Of a stretch of 64,000 bases of DNA, positions 52,339-60,517 are shown in pieces. The notes beneath the pieces were generated by a model. It was not told the origin of the DNA and ran no database searches. It saw only the letters and a list, made by a program, of their open reading frames with translations. A program made the translations under genes and the position numbers. Source of the stretch: Bradyrhizobium diazoefficiens (GTDB lineage: Bacteria > Pseudomonadota > Alphaproteobacteria > Rhizobiales > Xanthobacteraceae); NCBI RefSeq assembly GCF_016616885.1, contig NZ_CP067102.1, positions 2,136,501 to 2,200,500 of the forward strand, read 5' to 3'. Every line of letters begins with the position of its first letter. The stretch's first letter is position 1.

Positions 52339-53571
52339 ATGCGCAAGCTCACTTTAGCCATTGCCGTGATCGCCCCGATGCTCGGTCATCCAGCATCGGC
52401 CGAGGACACTCTCAAGATCGGCTATATCGATCCGCTCTCCGGCGGCGGTGCCAGCGTCGGCGAGGGTGGTTTGAAGACCTTCCAGTATCTGGCCGACGAG
52501 CTCAACGCCAAGGGCGGCATCCTCGGCCACAAGATCGAGATCGTCCCGCTCGACAACAAGACCAATCCGCAAGAGAGCCTGGTACAGGCCCAGAAGGCGA
52601 TCGACGCCGGGGTTCACTACATCACCCAGGGTAACGGCTCGTCGGTCGGGGCGGCGCTGTCCGATTTCGTCACCAAGAACAATTCGCGCAATCCCGGCAA
52701 GGAAGTCCTGTACTTCAACTACGCCGCTGTCGATCCGAGCCTGACCAACGAGAAGTGCAGCTATTGGCATTTCCGCTGGGATGCGAGTTCCGACATCAAG
52801 ATGGAAGCGCTCACCAGCTACATGAAGGGCACCGCCTCCATCAAGAAGGTGTACCTGATCAACCAGGACTATTCGTTCGGCCAGTCGGTGCGCACCGATG
52901 CGCGCAAGATGCTCGGAGCCAAGCGGCCCGATATCCAGATCGTCGGCGACGAGCTGCATCCGCTGCTGAAGGTCACGGACTTCTCGCCCTACATCGCCAA
53001 GATCAAGGCGTCCGGCGCCGACAGCGTCGTCACCGGCAATTGGGGCCAGGATTTTGCGCTGCTGCTCAAGGCCGCGGCGGATGCCGGACTGAAGGTCAAC
53101 TGGTATACTTATTATGCCGGCGGCGCCGGCGGCCCCACTGCCGTCAAGCAGACTGGCCTGGATCATCAGGTCTTCCAGATCACCGAAGGCTTTGCGAATT
53201 CCGGCAACAAGGCAGCGATGGACTACGAGAAGGCGTTCCGCGCCAAGGTCAATCTGTCGCTGTGGTATCCGCGCGCGGTCAACGAGATGCGCATGTTCAA
53301 GGCGGCGGCCGAGAAGGCCAATTCAATCGACCCCGTGAAGGTGGCGGCGGCGCTCGAGGACCTGAAGTTCGAAGTCCTCGACGGCGGCGAGGGCATCATG
53401 CGCAAGGACGACCATCAGTTCTTGCAGCCGATCTACATCTCCTCCCTCGGCAAGCTGACCGAGAGTGAGCCGTTCGACGAGGAGAGCACCGGTTGGGGCT
53501 GGCACCTGGTCTCCAGGATCGATACGCCGCAGGCCATGGTCTCCACGACCTGCAAGATGGCGCGGCCGTAA
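52339..53571 (+). CDS. livK: Branched-chain amino acid-type ABC transporter, substrate-binding protein
   Basis: The protein has 410 residues. A signal peptide (MRKLTLAIAVIAPMLGHPASA) is followed by the type I periplasmic-binding fold: LKIGYIDPLSGGGASVGEGG, LADELNAKGGILGHKIEIV, NNSRNPGKEVLYFNYA, VYLINQDYSFGQ. It heads a five-gene operon with two permeases and two ATPases (the HAAT/Liv arrangement). Real ligands of this family range over amino acids, amides, urea and aromatic acids, so leucine is only the family name. Ribosome site GAGGAAAC precedes the ATG. Confidence 0.9.
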   Translation: MRKLTLAIAVIAPMLGHPASAEDTLKIGYIDPLSGGGASVGEGGLKTFQYLADELNAKGGILGHKIEIVPLDNKTNPQESLVQAQKAIDAGVHYITQGNGSSVGAALSDFVTKNNSRNPGKEVLYFNYAAVDPSLTNEKCSYWHFRWDASSDIKMEALTSYMKGTASIKKVYLINQDYSFGQSVRTDARKMLGAKRPDIQIVGDELHPLLKVTDFSPYIAKIKASGADSVVTGNWGQDFALLLKAAADAGLKVNWYTYYAGGAGGPTAVKQTGLDHQVFQITEGFANSGNKAAMDYEKAFRAKVNLSLWYPRAVNEMRMFKAAAEKANSIDPVKVAAALEDLKFEVLDGGEGIMRKDDHQFLQPIYISSLGKLTESEPFDEESTGWGWHLVSRIDTPQAMVSTTCKMARP

Positions 53572-53655
53572 TCACGAAGCCTGTCGTTGCCTCGCGGCGC
53601 CATCACGGACCGCGGGGTGACGGCAGCCGGACTATTTTTGATCGGCCGATGTTCA

Positions 53656-53675
53656 CCGGGGCCGTCAGGCCCCGG
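53656..53675. promoter_or_regulatory. Perfect hairpin between the binding-protein gene and livH
   Basis: CCGGGGCC-GTCA-GGCCCCGG is a perfect 8-bp stem with a 4-base loop in the 121-base gap between the binding protein gene and the first permease gene. There is no T-tract. Such hairpins often protect the upstream mRNA or reduce downstream expression, giving more binding protein than permease. Confidence 0.55.
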
Positions 53676-53692
53676 ATATCCATGAGTGCGCT

Positions 53693-54640
53693 GTGCTTGA
53701 ACTCATTGTCATTTCGACGCTGAATGGTGTGCTGTTCGGCATGCTGCTCTTCCTGTTGTCGAGTGGGCTGACCGTCATATTCAGCATGATGGGCGTGCTC
53801 AACTTCGCCCATGCCAGCTTCTACATGCTCGGCGCCTTCTTCGGCTTCCAGCTCACGAAGTGGCTCGGCTTCTGGCCGGCGCTGGTGCTGGCGCCGCTGC
53901 TGGTGGGCGCGATCGGCATGGTGGTGGAGCGCTACGGCCTGCGCAACACCCACAAGCACGGCCATGTCGCCGAGCTCTTGCTGACGTTTGGTCTCGCTTT
54001 CGCGATCGAAGAGATCGTCTCGATGATCTGGGGCAAGAGCCCGCTCGACTATCGCGTGCCAGCGCTGCTCGACTTCCCGGCCTTCACGATCTTTTCGACC
54101 AACTATCCCGCCTACAAGATCTTCATGCTGGCCGTGTCGGTCATCATTTTCGTGGCGCTCCTGATCGTGTTGAAGCGGACCCGGGTCGGCCTCATCGTCC
54201 AGGCGGCGCTGACGCATCCGCACATGGTCGGGCATCTCGGCCACAATGTCGGGCGCGTCTTCATGGCCGTGTTCGGGGTCGGCAGCGCGCTCGCCGCCAT
54301 TGCCGGCGTCATTGCAGGTCCCGCCCTGGTGACCCAGTCCGACATGGCCGCTTCGCTCGGACCCATCCTGTTCGTGGTCATCGTGTTCGGCGGCCTCGGC
54401 TCCTTGCCCGGCGCCTTCATCGCGTCGCTCGTCATCGGATTGGTGCAGACCTTTGCGGTGGCGCTCGATGGCTCGCTGGCGAGCGCCTTCGGGCCGCTCG
54501 ATCCGTCGACGGGACCGTCCGTCCTCAGCGACATCTGGAACGTCACGATCGCCCAGGTCGCGCCGATCGTTCCCTATATGCTGCTGGTGCTCATTCTGAT
54601 CGTTCGCCCCATGGGCTTGATGGGGACGCGCGAGTCATGA
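53693..54640 (+). CDS. livH: Branched-chain amino acid-type ABC transporter permease LivH
   Basis: The protein has 315 residues, GTG start (LELIVISTLNGVLFGMLLFL). About eight membrane helices are visible. The LivH pattern includes LNFAHASFYMLGAFFGF, VVERYGLRNTHKHGHVAELLLTFGLAF, and FGGLGSLPGAFIASLVIGL. It forms the membrane channel together with LivM. Its stop overlaps the livM start (ATGA). Confidence 0.93.
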   Translation: MLELIVISTLNGVLFGMLLFLLSSGLTVIFSMMGVLNFAHASFYMLGAFFGFQLTKWLGFWPALVLAPLLVGAIGMVVERYGLRNTHKHGHVAELLLTFGLAFAIEEIVSMIWGKSPLDYRVPALLDFPAFTIFSTNYPAYKIFMLAVSVIIFVALLIVLKRTRVGLIVQAALTHPHMVGHLGHNVGRVFMAVFGVGSALAAIAGVIAGPALVTQSDMAASLGPILFVVIVFGGLGSLPGAFIASLVIGLVQTFAVALDGSLASAFGPLDPSTGPSVLSDIWNVTIAQVAPIVPYMLLVLILIVRPMGLMGTRES

Positions 54641-55929
54641 CGAGTGCAACGACTTCGACATCGAAGGCCACGGTGAAGCCCGCTGGCGGCAGCGTGCGCT
54701 TCTACGGCGTCTGGCTGATCGGCATCGCCGCGCTGATCGTCCTGCCGATGATCTTTTCCTCGGGCGGATCGCTGACGTCCTTCAGCCTGATCGGCATCGC
54801 GATCGTGTTCGCGCTGTCCTACAACATCCTGCTCGGCCAGACCGGCCTGCTGTCGTTCGGTCACGCCGTGCATTACGGCCTCGGCGGCTTCGCCGCCACC
54901 CACATGATGAATGCGGTGGTGTCGCATGGCTGGCCGATCCCGCTGCCGTTCATCCCGCTGTTCGGCGGGCTCGGCGGCCTCGTGTTCGCGATGATCATTG
55001 GCTGGGTCATGACCAAGCGCGCCGGCACGGTGTTTGCGATGATCTCGCTCGGCATCGGCGAATTGGTGGCGTCCTCGTCGCTGATCCTGCGCTCGGTGTT
55101 CGGCGGTGAGTCCGGCATCACCACGGACCGCACCGCGCTGCCGAAGTTGCTCGGCTGGTCGTTCGGGCCGCAGCTTCAGGTTTATTACCTCATTGCCTTC
55201 TGGCTGGTGCTGTCGGCGATCGCGATGTACGCGCTGACCCGCACGCCGCTCGGGCGGATCTGCAATGCGGTCCGCGACAATCCTGAGCGCGTCCAGTTCA
55301 TCGGCTACGATCCGCACGTCGTCCGTTACATCGCCTTCTGCTTTGCCGGCTTCTTCGCCGGCATCGCCGGAGGTCTTGCCGCGATCAATTTCGAGATCGC
55401 GAACTCCGCCTATCTCGGCGCGATCCAGTCGGGCCTCGTGCTCTTCTCGACCTTCATCGGCGGCACCGCGTTTTTCTTCGGCCCGATCCTCGGCGCGATC
55501 CTGGTGACTTATCTCCAGCTCGGGCTGACCAACCTCACCACGGCCTGGCAGCTCTATTTCGGCATCATTTTCATCGGCATCGTGATGTATGCGCCGGGTG
55601 GCATCGCCGGCCTGTTGATGATGCATCGTCCGCTGATCCGCGCCGGGACGCTGTGGACGGTGATCCCGTCCTACCTCGTCGCCATCGTGCCGACGGTCGC
55701 GCTGGCCTGCGGCGTGATCCTGACCATCGAGACGGTCGCACGTTTCGCTGGCGGCGACGCCATCAACCTGTTCGGCATTGCCTTCAATCCGACGTCGCCG
55801 GTGACATGGATCGCGGCTGCGATTCTTGTTGTCGGTGGCGCGTTCGTCGCGCGGCTGACCTGGCGGCGGATCGCGGAGGCATGGGACCGGGCTGCCACGG
55901 TGGCGCGTGACCGGGGGTATCTGGCATGA
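54637..55929 (+). CDS. livM: Branched-chain amino acid-type ABC transporter permease LivM, extended C-terminus
   Basis: The protein has 430 residues; the ATG at 54637 is the only start with LivM character. About nine helices form the permease core: ALSYNILLGQTGLLSFGHAVHYGLGGF, TVFAMISLGIGELVASSS, NPERVQFIGYDPHVVRY, FGPILGAILVTYL. After the core, the last ~100 residues add two further hydrophobic segments (LVAIVPTVALACGVIL, WIAAAILVVGGAFVARL), making it longer than the usual 330-360 residues. The gene ends next to a 21-base tandem repeat that begins livG, with stop and start overlapping at ATGA. Confidence 0.92.
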   Translation: MTSATTSTSKATVKPAGGSVRFYGVWLIGIAALIVLPMIFSSGGSLTSFSLIGIAIVFALSYNILLGQTGLLSFGHAVHYGLGGFAATHMMNAVVSHGWPIPLPFIPLFGGLGGLVFAMIIGWVMTKRAGTVFAMISLGIGELVASSSLILRSVFGGESGITTDRTALPKLLGWSFGPQLQVYYLIAFWLVLSAIAMYALTRTPLGRICNAVRDNPERVQFIGYDPHVVRYIAFCFAGFFAGIAGGLAAINFEIANSAYLGAIQSGLVLFSTFIGGTAFFFGPILGAILVTYLQLGLTNLTTAWQLYFGIIFIGIVMYAPGGIAGLLMMHRPLIRAGTLWTVIPSYLVAIVPTVALACGVILTIETVARFAGGDAINLFGIAFNPTSPVTWIAAAILVVGGAFVARLTWRRIAEAWDRAATVARDRGYLA

Positions 55930-55988
55930 GCGAAGCGGTATCTGGCATGAGCGGAGCGGTATCTGGCACCAGCGAAGCGGTATCTAAC
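55926..55988 (+). repeat. Three 21-base tandem repeats at the livM/livG junction
   Basis: The unit ATGAGCGAAGCGGTATCTGGC occurs three times with small changes (second GAGCGGAG, third ACCAGCG...AAC). It encodes heptapeptides MSEAVSG, MSGAVSG and TSEAVSN before MTAAIEV. The repeat may have arisen by slippage and supplies two extra in-frame ATG codons before the family N-terminus. Confidence 0.85.
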
Positions 55989-56738
55989 ATGACCGCGGCC
56001 ATCGAAGTCCGCGCCGTCGAAAAACGCTTCGGCAATGTCGGCATCATCCGCGACCTCAATCTCAGCGTCGCCAAGGGTGAGCGTCACGCCATTATCGGCC
56101 CGAACGGCGCCGGGAAATCCACCACGTTCAACCTGATCAGCGGCCACATCGCGCCGACCTCGGGCGAGGTGAAGCTGAACGGCGATCTGATCTCTGGCCT
56201 GCGGCCATTCGAGATCAATCGCCGCGGCCTGTCGCGCTCGTTCCAGGTCACCAATGTGTTCGCGCGCATGACGGTCTGGGAGAACGTGCGCTGTGCGGTG
56301 CTGTGGGCAACAGGACATCGCTACGCGTTCTGGAAGAACGTCGACAGCCTGCCCGAGGTGCGCGAGCGCACGGCACAGATCCTCGACGACATTCATCTTA
56401 CGCACCGGCGCGACGTGCCGGCGGGTCTTCTGACCTACGCCGAGCAGCGCGAGCTCGAGATCGGCATCACCATTGCGAGCGGTGCCACCGTCGTGATGCT
56501 GGATGAGCCGACCGCCGGCATGAGCCACGCCGAAACCGACCGCGCGGTCTCGCTGATCCGGCGGCTGACCGAGGGCAAGACGCTCGTGATCGTCGAGCAC
56601 GACATGAGCGTCGTGTTCGGCCTTGCCGACCGCATCTCGGTCTTGGTCTACGGCCACATCATCGCCTCGGGCACGCCGGAAGAGATCCGGCGCGATCCCA
56701 GGGTCAAGGAAGCCTATCTCGGCGAGGAAGCGCACTGA
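55926..56738 (+). CDS. livG: Branched-chain amino acid-type ABC transporter ATP-binding protein LivG
   Basis: The protein has up to 270 residues. The first 21 residues are three heptapeptide repeats, and the family sequence begins at MTAAIEVRAVEKRF (55989), so the start is ambiguous among ATGs at 55926, 55947 and 55989. Walker A GPNGAGKSTT (about residues 58-67), Q-loop SRSFQVTNVF, a LivG-type signature region (LTYAEQRELEIG) and Walker B VVMLDEPTAGMS are canonical, with the switch His in VIVEHDMSVVFG. The livF ATG overlaps its stop (TGATG). Confidence 0.92.
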   Translation: MSEAVSGMSGAVSGTSEAVSNMTAAIEVRAVEKRFGNVGIIRDLNLSVAKGERHAIIGPNGAGKSTTFNLISGHIAPTSGEVKLNGDLISGLRPFEINRRGLSRSFQVTNVFARMTVWENVRCAVLWATGHRYAFWKNVDSLPEVRERTAQILDDIHLTHRRDVPAGLLTYAEQRELEIGITIASGATVVMLDEPTAGMSHAETDRAVSLIRRLTEGKTLVIVEHDMSVVFGLADRISVLVYGHIIASGTPEEIRRDPRVKEAYLGEEAH

Positions 56739-57433
56739 TGCTCGAGGTCAGGGATCTCCACGCCTATTACGGCAAGAGCCACATCCTTCAGGGTGTCGAT
56801 CTCGACGTCGGTGCGGGCGAGGTCGTGAGCCTGCTCGGGCGCAACGGCGTCGGCCGCTCCACCACGGTCAAGGCGATCATGGGCGAGGTGGCGCCGCAAG
56901 GCACGATCCGCTTCAAGGGCAAGGACATTGCAGGCCTGTCCAGCTACAAGATCGCGCGCCTTGGGCTCGGCTACGTGCCCGAGCATCGCGATATCTTTCC
57001 GAGCCTGACGGTTCGCCAAAATCTCGTGCTCGGCATCAAGGACACGCGTCGTCCCGGCAAATGGCGGCTGCAGGACATGCTCGACATGTTCCCCAATCTC
57101 GCCGCGCGCGCCGACACGGCCGCGGGCGTGCTGTCCGGCGGCGAGAAGCAGATGCTCACGACATGCCGTACGCTGATGGGCGATCCCGATCTGATCATGA
57201 TCGACGAGCCGACTGAAGGTCTCGCGCCGCTGATCGTCCAACAAGTCGGCGATCTCATCGCGCGGATCGCGCAAGCCGGCGTCGCCATTCTCCTCGTCGA
57301 GCAAAAACTGTCGATCGCGATGCGCATCTCCAAGCGCGTCTACATCATGGGCCACGGCCGCGTCGTGTTCGAAGGCACGCCGGGTGAGCTCAAGGCCAAT
57401 GCCGCCGTGCGGCAGGAATGGCTTGAGGTCTGA
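56738..57433 (+). CDS. livF: Branched-chain amino acid-type ABC transporter ATP-binding protein LivF, Walker A Lys replaced by Arg
   Basis: The protein has 231 residues. The order is standard for LivF: LLGRNGVGRSTTVKAI as Walker A (about residues 32-47), LGYVPEHRDIFPSLTVRQN as Q-loop region, LSGGEKQML signature, LIMIDEPTEGLAPL Walker B and ILLVEQKLSIAM near the switch. In Walker A the phosphate-binding Lys is encoded as CGC (Arg). This change normally weakens ATP binding or hydrolysis; the LivG partner has the normal Lys, so the heterodimer would have one altered site. The codon is plain in the sequence. Confidence 0.92.
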   Translation: MLEVRDLHAYYGKSHILQGVDLDVGAGEVVSLLGRNGVGRSTTVKAIMGEVAPQGTIRFKGKDIAGLSSYKIARLGLGYVPEHRDIFPSLTVRQNLVLGIKDTRRPGKWRLQDMLDMFPNLAARADTAAGVLSGGEKQMLTTCRTLMGDPDLIMIDEPTEGLAPLIVQQVGDLIARIAQAGVAILLVEQKLSIAMRISKRVYIMGHGRVVFEGTPGELKANAAVRQEWLEV

Positions 57434-57823
57434 CGCCGCCTCCCGACGGCGACCCGCGCCGTAGCAGGTGAGCCAACTCACCCGGGCATCGCCACGAAGG
57501 TCGTGGCCGTGATTGGCCTTTCGCCAGGCTCCTGGCATATTTTTCGGGAAAGACGATGAAGCCGGTGGTGATAAGGTGTGATTCCGGTCACATCCTGTCC
57601 TGGCGTGGGCGGACATTCCGCCGCAGCGCGCCCACCAGCTCCGGGCCAGCCCGGGCCGTGAACCGCCTTTCCGCAGGCACGGACCCTCGTATATGAGAGT
57701 TTCATCGCCGGAACGGACCGAATATCGCCAAATACGGAACGGATGGTGGCTGCGATTTCTTAATCCAAAGATCGCAATCTGATCGATGACGGACCAAGTG
57801 CGGACAGGCAACCGGGGAATGGC
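57434..57823. other. 390-base intergenic region between livF and the L,D-transpeptidase gene
   Basis: I see no gene here. Small inverted repeats occur (TGGGCG...CGCCCA near 57605-57632), but there is no clear stem plus T-tract. The stretch ATCTGATCGATGACGG near 57778 may hold the promoter of the next gene; I cannot assign it with confidence. Confidence 0.4.
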
Positions 57824-59395
57824 ATGAAAGACCTGATAACGACGGCGCAATCCAATGGAGCGATGCGGCGTTGGGGGCCTCCCGGACTTGTGCTGTTCGC
57901 AGCGGCGGTTGCCCTGTTCGCGCTGACCCCGGGCGCCATGGCGGCGAAGCAGCCGCGCCAGACCGTCGAGGCGGTGGCGCAGCGCGAGGCCGGCGAGCCG
58001 ATCATGGCGATCGTGTCGATCAAGAGCCAGCAGGTCACGTTCTACGATTCCGAGGGCTGGATCCTGCGCGCTCCGGTCTCGACCGGCACGACCGGGCGCG
58101 AGACGCCCGCCGGCGTCTTCGCCGTCATCGAGAAGGACAAGGACCACCACTCGACCATGTACGACGATGCCTGGATGCCGAACATGCAGCGCATCACATG
58201 GAACGGGATCGCGCTGCACGGCGGACCGCTGCCAGGCTATGCCGCCTCGCATGGCTGCGTGCGCATGCCCTTCAACTTCGCCGAGGGCCTGTTCGACAAG
58301 ACCAATATCGGCATGCGGGTGATCATCTCGCCGAACGATGCGGCTCCCGTCGATTTCTCGCATCCCTCGCTGTTCGTGCCCAGCAAGGAGGCCATTGCGG
58401 CGGTTCCGAGCCGTGCGGACAAGCTGTCCGCCCAGGCGGAGGAGGCCGCGAACGCGGCCGATGACGCCAAGAGGGCCGCGACGGCAGCTGCGAAGGACGC
58501 GCAATCGCTCCCGGCGTCGCTGCGCAAGCTCGAGCAGCAGAAGGCCCGCGCCGATGCCGAGAACGCCTATGCCGACAAGCTGGTTGCGAATGCCAAGACC
58601 GACCAGGCCAAGGCCAAGGCTGACGAGCTGAAGCAGAAGGCCGCGACCAAGGCCGCGGATGCGGCAACCCAGTTGGACGCCGCCAAGGCGGCGGCGCAGC
58701 CGAAGCGCGACGCGGTGGCTGCGACCAAGGAAGCCGCCAAAGTCGCCGCGGCCAGGAAGGCCGAGGCCGTGAAGGCTGCGACCGATGCAAAGCTCGCGCT
58801 CGAGCCGGTCTCGGTCTACATCAGCCGCTCGACGCAGAAGCTCTATGTCCGGCGCAACACCCACAAGCCGGCACCGGATGGTGGCGGCGAGGTGTTCGAC
58901 ACCAGCATCGAGGTTCCCGTCACCATCCGCAATCCCGACCAGCCGCTCGGCACGCACATCTTCACGGCGATGGCGAAGAACGACACCGGCCTGCGCTGGA
59001 GCGTGGTCACCATCGACGAGGGCGACACCGCCAAGGACGCGCTCGACCGCGTCACCATCCCGCAGGAGGTGTGGGATCGCATCGGGCCGACCGCATTGCC
59101 GCGCTCGTCGATCATCATCTCGGACGAGCCGCTGAGCGCCGAGACCAACTACCGCACCGAGTTTGTCGCGGTCCTGAGCAATCATCCCCAGGGCGGCTTC
59201 ATCACCCGCAAGCCGACCGCACCGCCGATGGAAGTGGCCACCGACGATGGCTGGGGCAACGGTTTTGGTGGCAACGGCTTCTTCTTCTTTGGGCAGCGCG
59301 ATCCCAACCCACAGCCGGTCTATCCGCGCCGGCAGCGCGGCGGCCAGTACCAGTACTATCAGTCGACGCAGCCGGTGCAGCGGAGTTTCTGGTAA
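57824..59395 (+). CDS. L,D-transpeptidase (YkuD) with alanine-rich coiled coil and second catalytic-like region
   Basis: The protein has 523 residues. A signal sequence (LVLFAAAVALFALTPGAMAA, about residues 21-40) exports it. The YkuD domain (about 57-170) has TPAGVF, HGGPLPGYAASHGCVRM with the catalytic Cys near residue 143. Then comes an Ala/Lys-rich coiled coil (about 187-330; KAKADELKQKAATKAAD and similar). A second region (about 331-465) looks like a decayed YkuD half (VSVYISRSTQKLYVRRN, GTHIFTAMAKN) with no Cys. The end is Gly/Gln/Tyr-rich. L,D-transpeptidases form 3-3 peptidoglycan links or attach proteins to the wall. Confidence 0.88.
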   Translation: MKDLITTAQSNGAMRRWGPPGLVLFAAAVALFALTPGAMAAKQPRQTVEAVAQREAGEPIMAIVSIKSQQVTFYDSEGWILRAPVSTGTTGRETPAGVFAVIEKDKDHHSTMYDDAWMPNMQRITWNGIALHGGPLPGYAASHGCVRMPFNFAEGLFDKTNIGMRVIISPNDAAPVDFSHPSLFVPSKEAIAAVPSRADKLSAQAEEAANAADDAKRAATAAAKDAQSLPASLRKLEQQKARADAENAYADKLVANAKTDQAKAKADELKQKAATKAADAATQLDAAKAAAQPKRDAVAATKEAAKVAAARKAEAVKAATDAKLALEPVSVYISRSTQKLYVRRNTHKPAPDGGGEVFDTSIEVPVTIRNPDQPLGTHIFTAMAKNDTGLRWSVVTIDEGDTAKDALDRVTIPQEVWDRIGPTALPRSSIIISDEPLSAETNYRTEFVAVLSNHPQGGFITRKPTAPPMEVATDDGWGNGFGGNGFFFFGQRDPNPQPVYPRRQRGGQYQYYQSTQPVQRSFW

Positions 59396-60208
59396 TCACG
59401 GCCATGCCGTGATCACCAGGGCTTGAATCTTCGCTTCGACCGGTCCGGAGCCGTGGCGTTTTTGGATCGCTTGCGCGACGGCATCGGTTGCGGCCTGAAG
59501 CTTGCTCGCATCCCTTGCCTCGATCTCGCCGCGCAGCGGCGTTCCCTGGCAGTACGCGGTCGCGACGTACTCGGCCGTGGGCCCGCGGCTCATCGCCGTC
59601 AGCGTTTCGATCGAGATATCCTTGAAGCCCGCGCGCTCGAGATCGGCCTTGATGACGGCCTTGTCGTGATAGCCGTGCGGCGTCCGCGCCATGAACAGCG
59701 GCGGATTGTCGGGAAACATCTTGCCGAGCGTGGTCGTCGCGTCATCCGCGAATACATTGTCCTCGATACGGTCCCAGACGCTGAACAGGTACGTGCCATC
59801 AGGCTTCAACACCCGCTTCGCTTCCGCGTAGCCCTTGCTGCGATCCGGAAAGAACATGGCGCCGAACTGGCAGCAGACGACGTCGAACGCGGAATCCTCG
59901 AAGGGCAGCGTCAGCGCATCGGCCTGACGCCAGGTCATGCGGGGATCTTCACTCTGACGCTGCTTCGCGACTGCGAGCATCGGCTCGTTGAGGTCGGTCG
60001 CGACATAGTGGACACCGGCAGGCAGCAGCGCGGCCACGGCCCGCGTCACCGCGCCGGTGCCTGCGGCGATCTCGAGCAGGTCGGAGGGCGATAGCGCTGC
60101 GACGCGTCTGGCGAGGTCGTCGGCATAGACGGAGAAGATCAACGGGACCAGATATTCGTCGTAGAGCTTTGGGACCGAGCCGGCGAAAACCTTGTCGGTG
60201 CTGGACAT
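59396..60208 (-). CDS. Class I SAM-dependent methyltransferase
   Basis: The protein has 270 residues from ATG 60208 (GAGGCAAGC upstream), which gives the natural N-terminus MSSTDKVFAGSVPK. SAM motifs: LLEIAAGTGAVTRAVAAL (about residues 44-61), ATDLNEPMLAVA (about 70-81), FDVVCCQFGAMFFPDRSKGYAEAKRVLKPDG (given in part: FDVVCCQFGAMFF). It is a methyltransf_11-type enzyme of unknown substrate. Its stop directly abuts the stop of the convergent L,D-transpeptidase gene. Confidence 0.9.
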   Translation of the reverse strand: MSSTDKVFAGSVPKLYDEYLVPLIFSVYADDLARRVAALSPSDLLEIAAGTGAVTRAVAALLPAGVHYVATDLNEPMLAVAKQRQSEDPRMTWRQADALTLPFEDSAFDVVCCQFGAMFFPDRSKGYAEAKRVLKPDGTYLFSVWDRIEDNVFADDATTTLGKMFPDNPPLFMARTPHGYHDKAVIKADLERAGFKDISIETLTAMSRGPTAEYVATAYCQGTPLRGEIEARDASKLQAATDAVAQAIQKRHGSGPVEAKIQALVITAWP

Positions 60209-60517
60209 GCTTGCCTCGCTGAAGGTTTGGACGTCGGAGGATAGCACGGATCGACCGCTCTGGAATCGGCGTGGTGTCGCCGCCGAGCCCCTTGGTCCTC
60301 CGATTGGCGAGCTGCCCCGGATTTCGCTGCGCTCCATCCGGGCTACGAGCGCTCACCACAACCACCGACGTCATCCTGAGGTGCGAGCCTTGCGATGCAC
60401 TCGCATCGCAAGGTGAAGCCTCGAAGGATGGGCCACAGGCGCTCGCGGCTCATCCTTCGAGGCGCGCAAGGGCGCGCACCTCAAGATGACGGTCGTGGAT
60501 GCACGAAACCGCGGTCG
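60209..60517. other. Intergenic region with palindromic repeats
   Basis: No gene is supported. Two known-looking repeats fill it: a CCCGGATTTCGCTGCGCTCC-type segment at about 60316-60345 and the CGTCATCCTGAGGTGCG palindrome at 60369-60491. It lies downstream of the doxX gene, so these may end the bufferin operon transcript. Confidence 0.6.
60369..60491. repeat. Palindromic intergenic repeat (CGTCATCCTGAGGTGCG type), copy 2
   Basis: CGTCATCCTGAGGTGCG (60369-60385) is mirrored by CGCACCTCAAGATGACG (60475-60491), with inner CCTCGAAGGATG/CATCCTTCGAGG arms. It belongs to the same family as 25255-25383. Confidence 0.85.
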
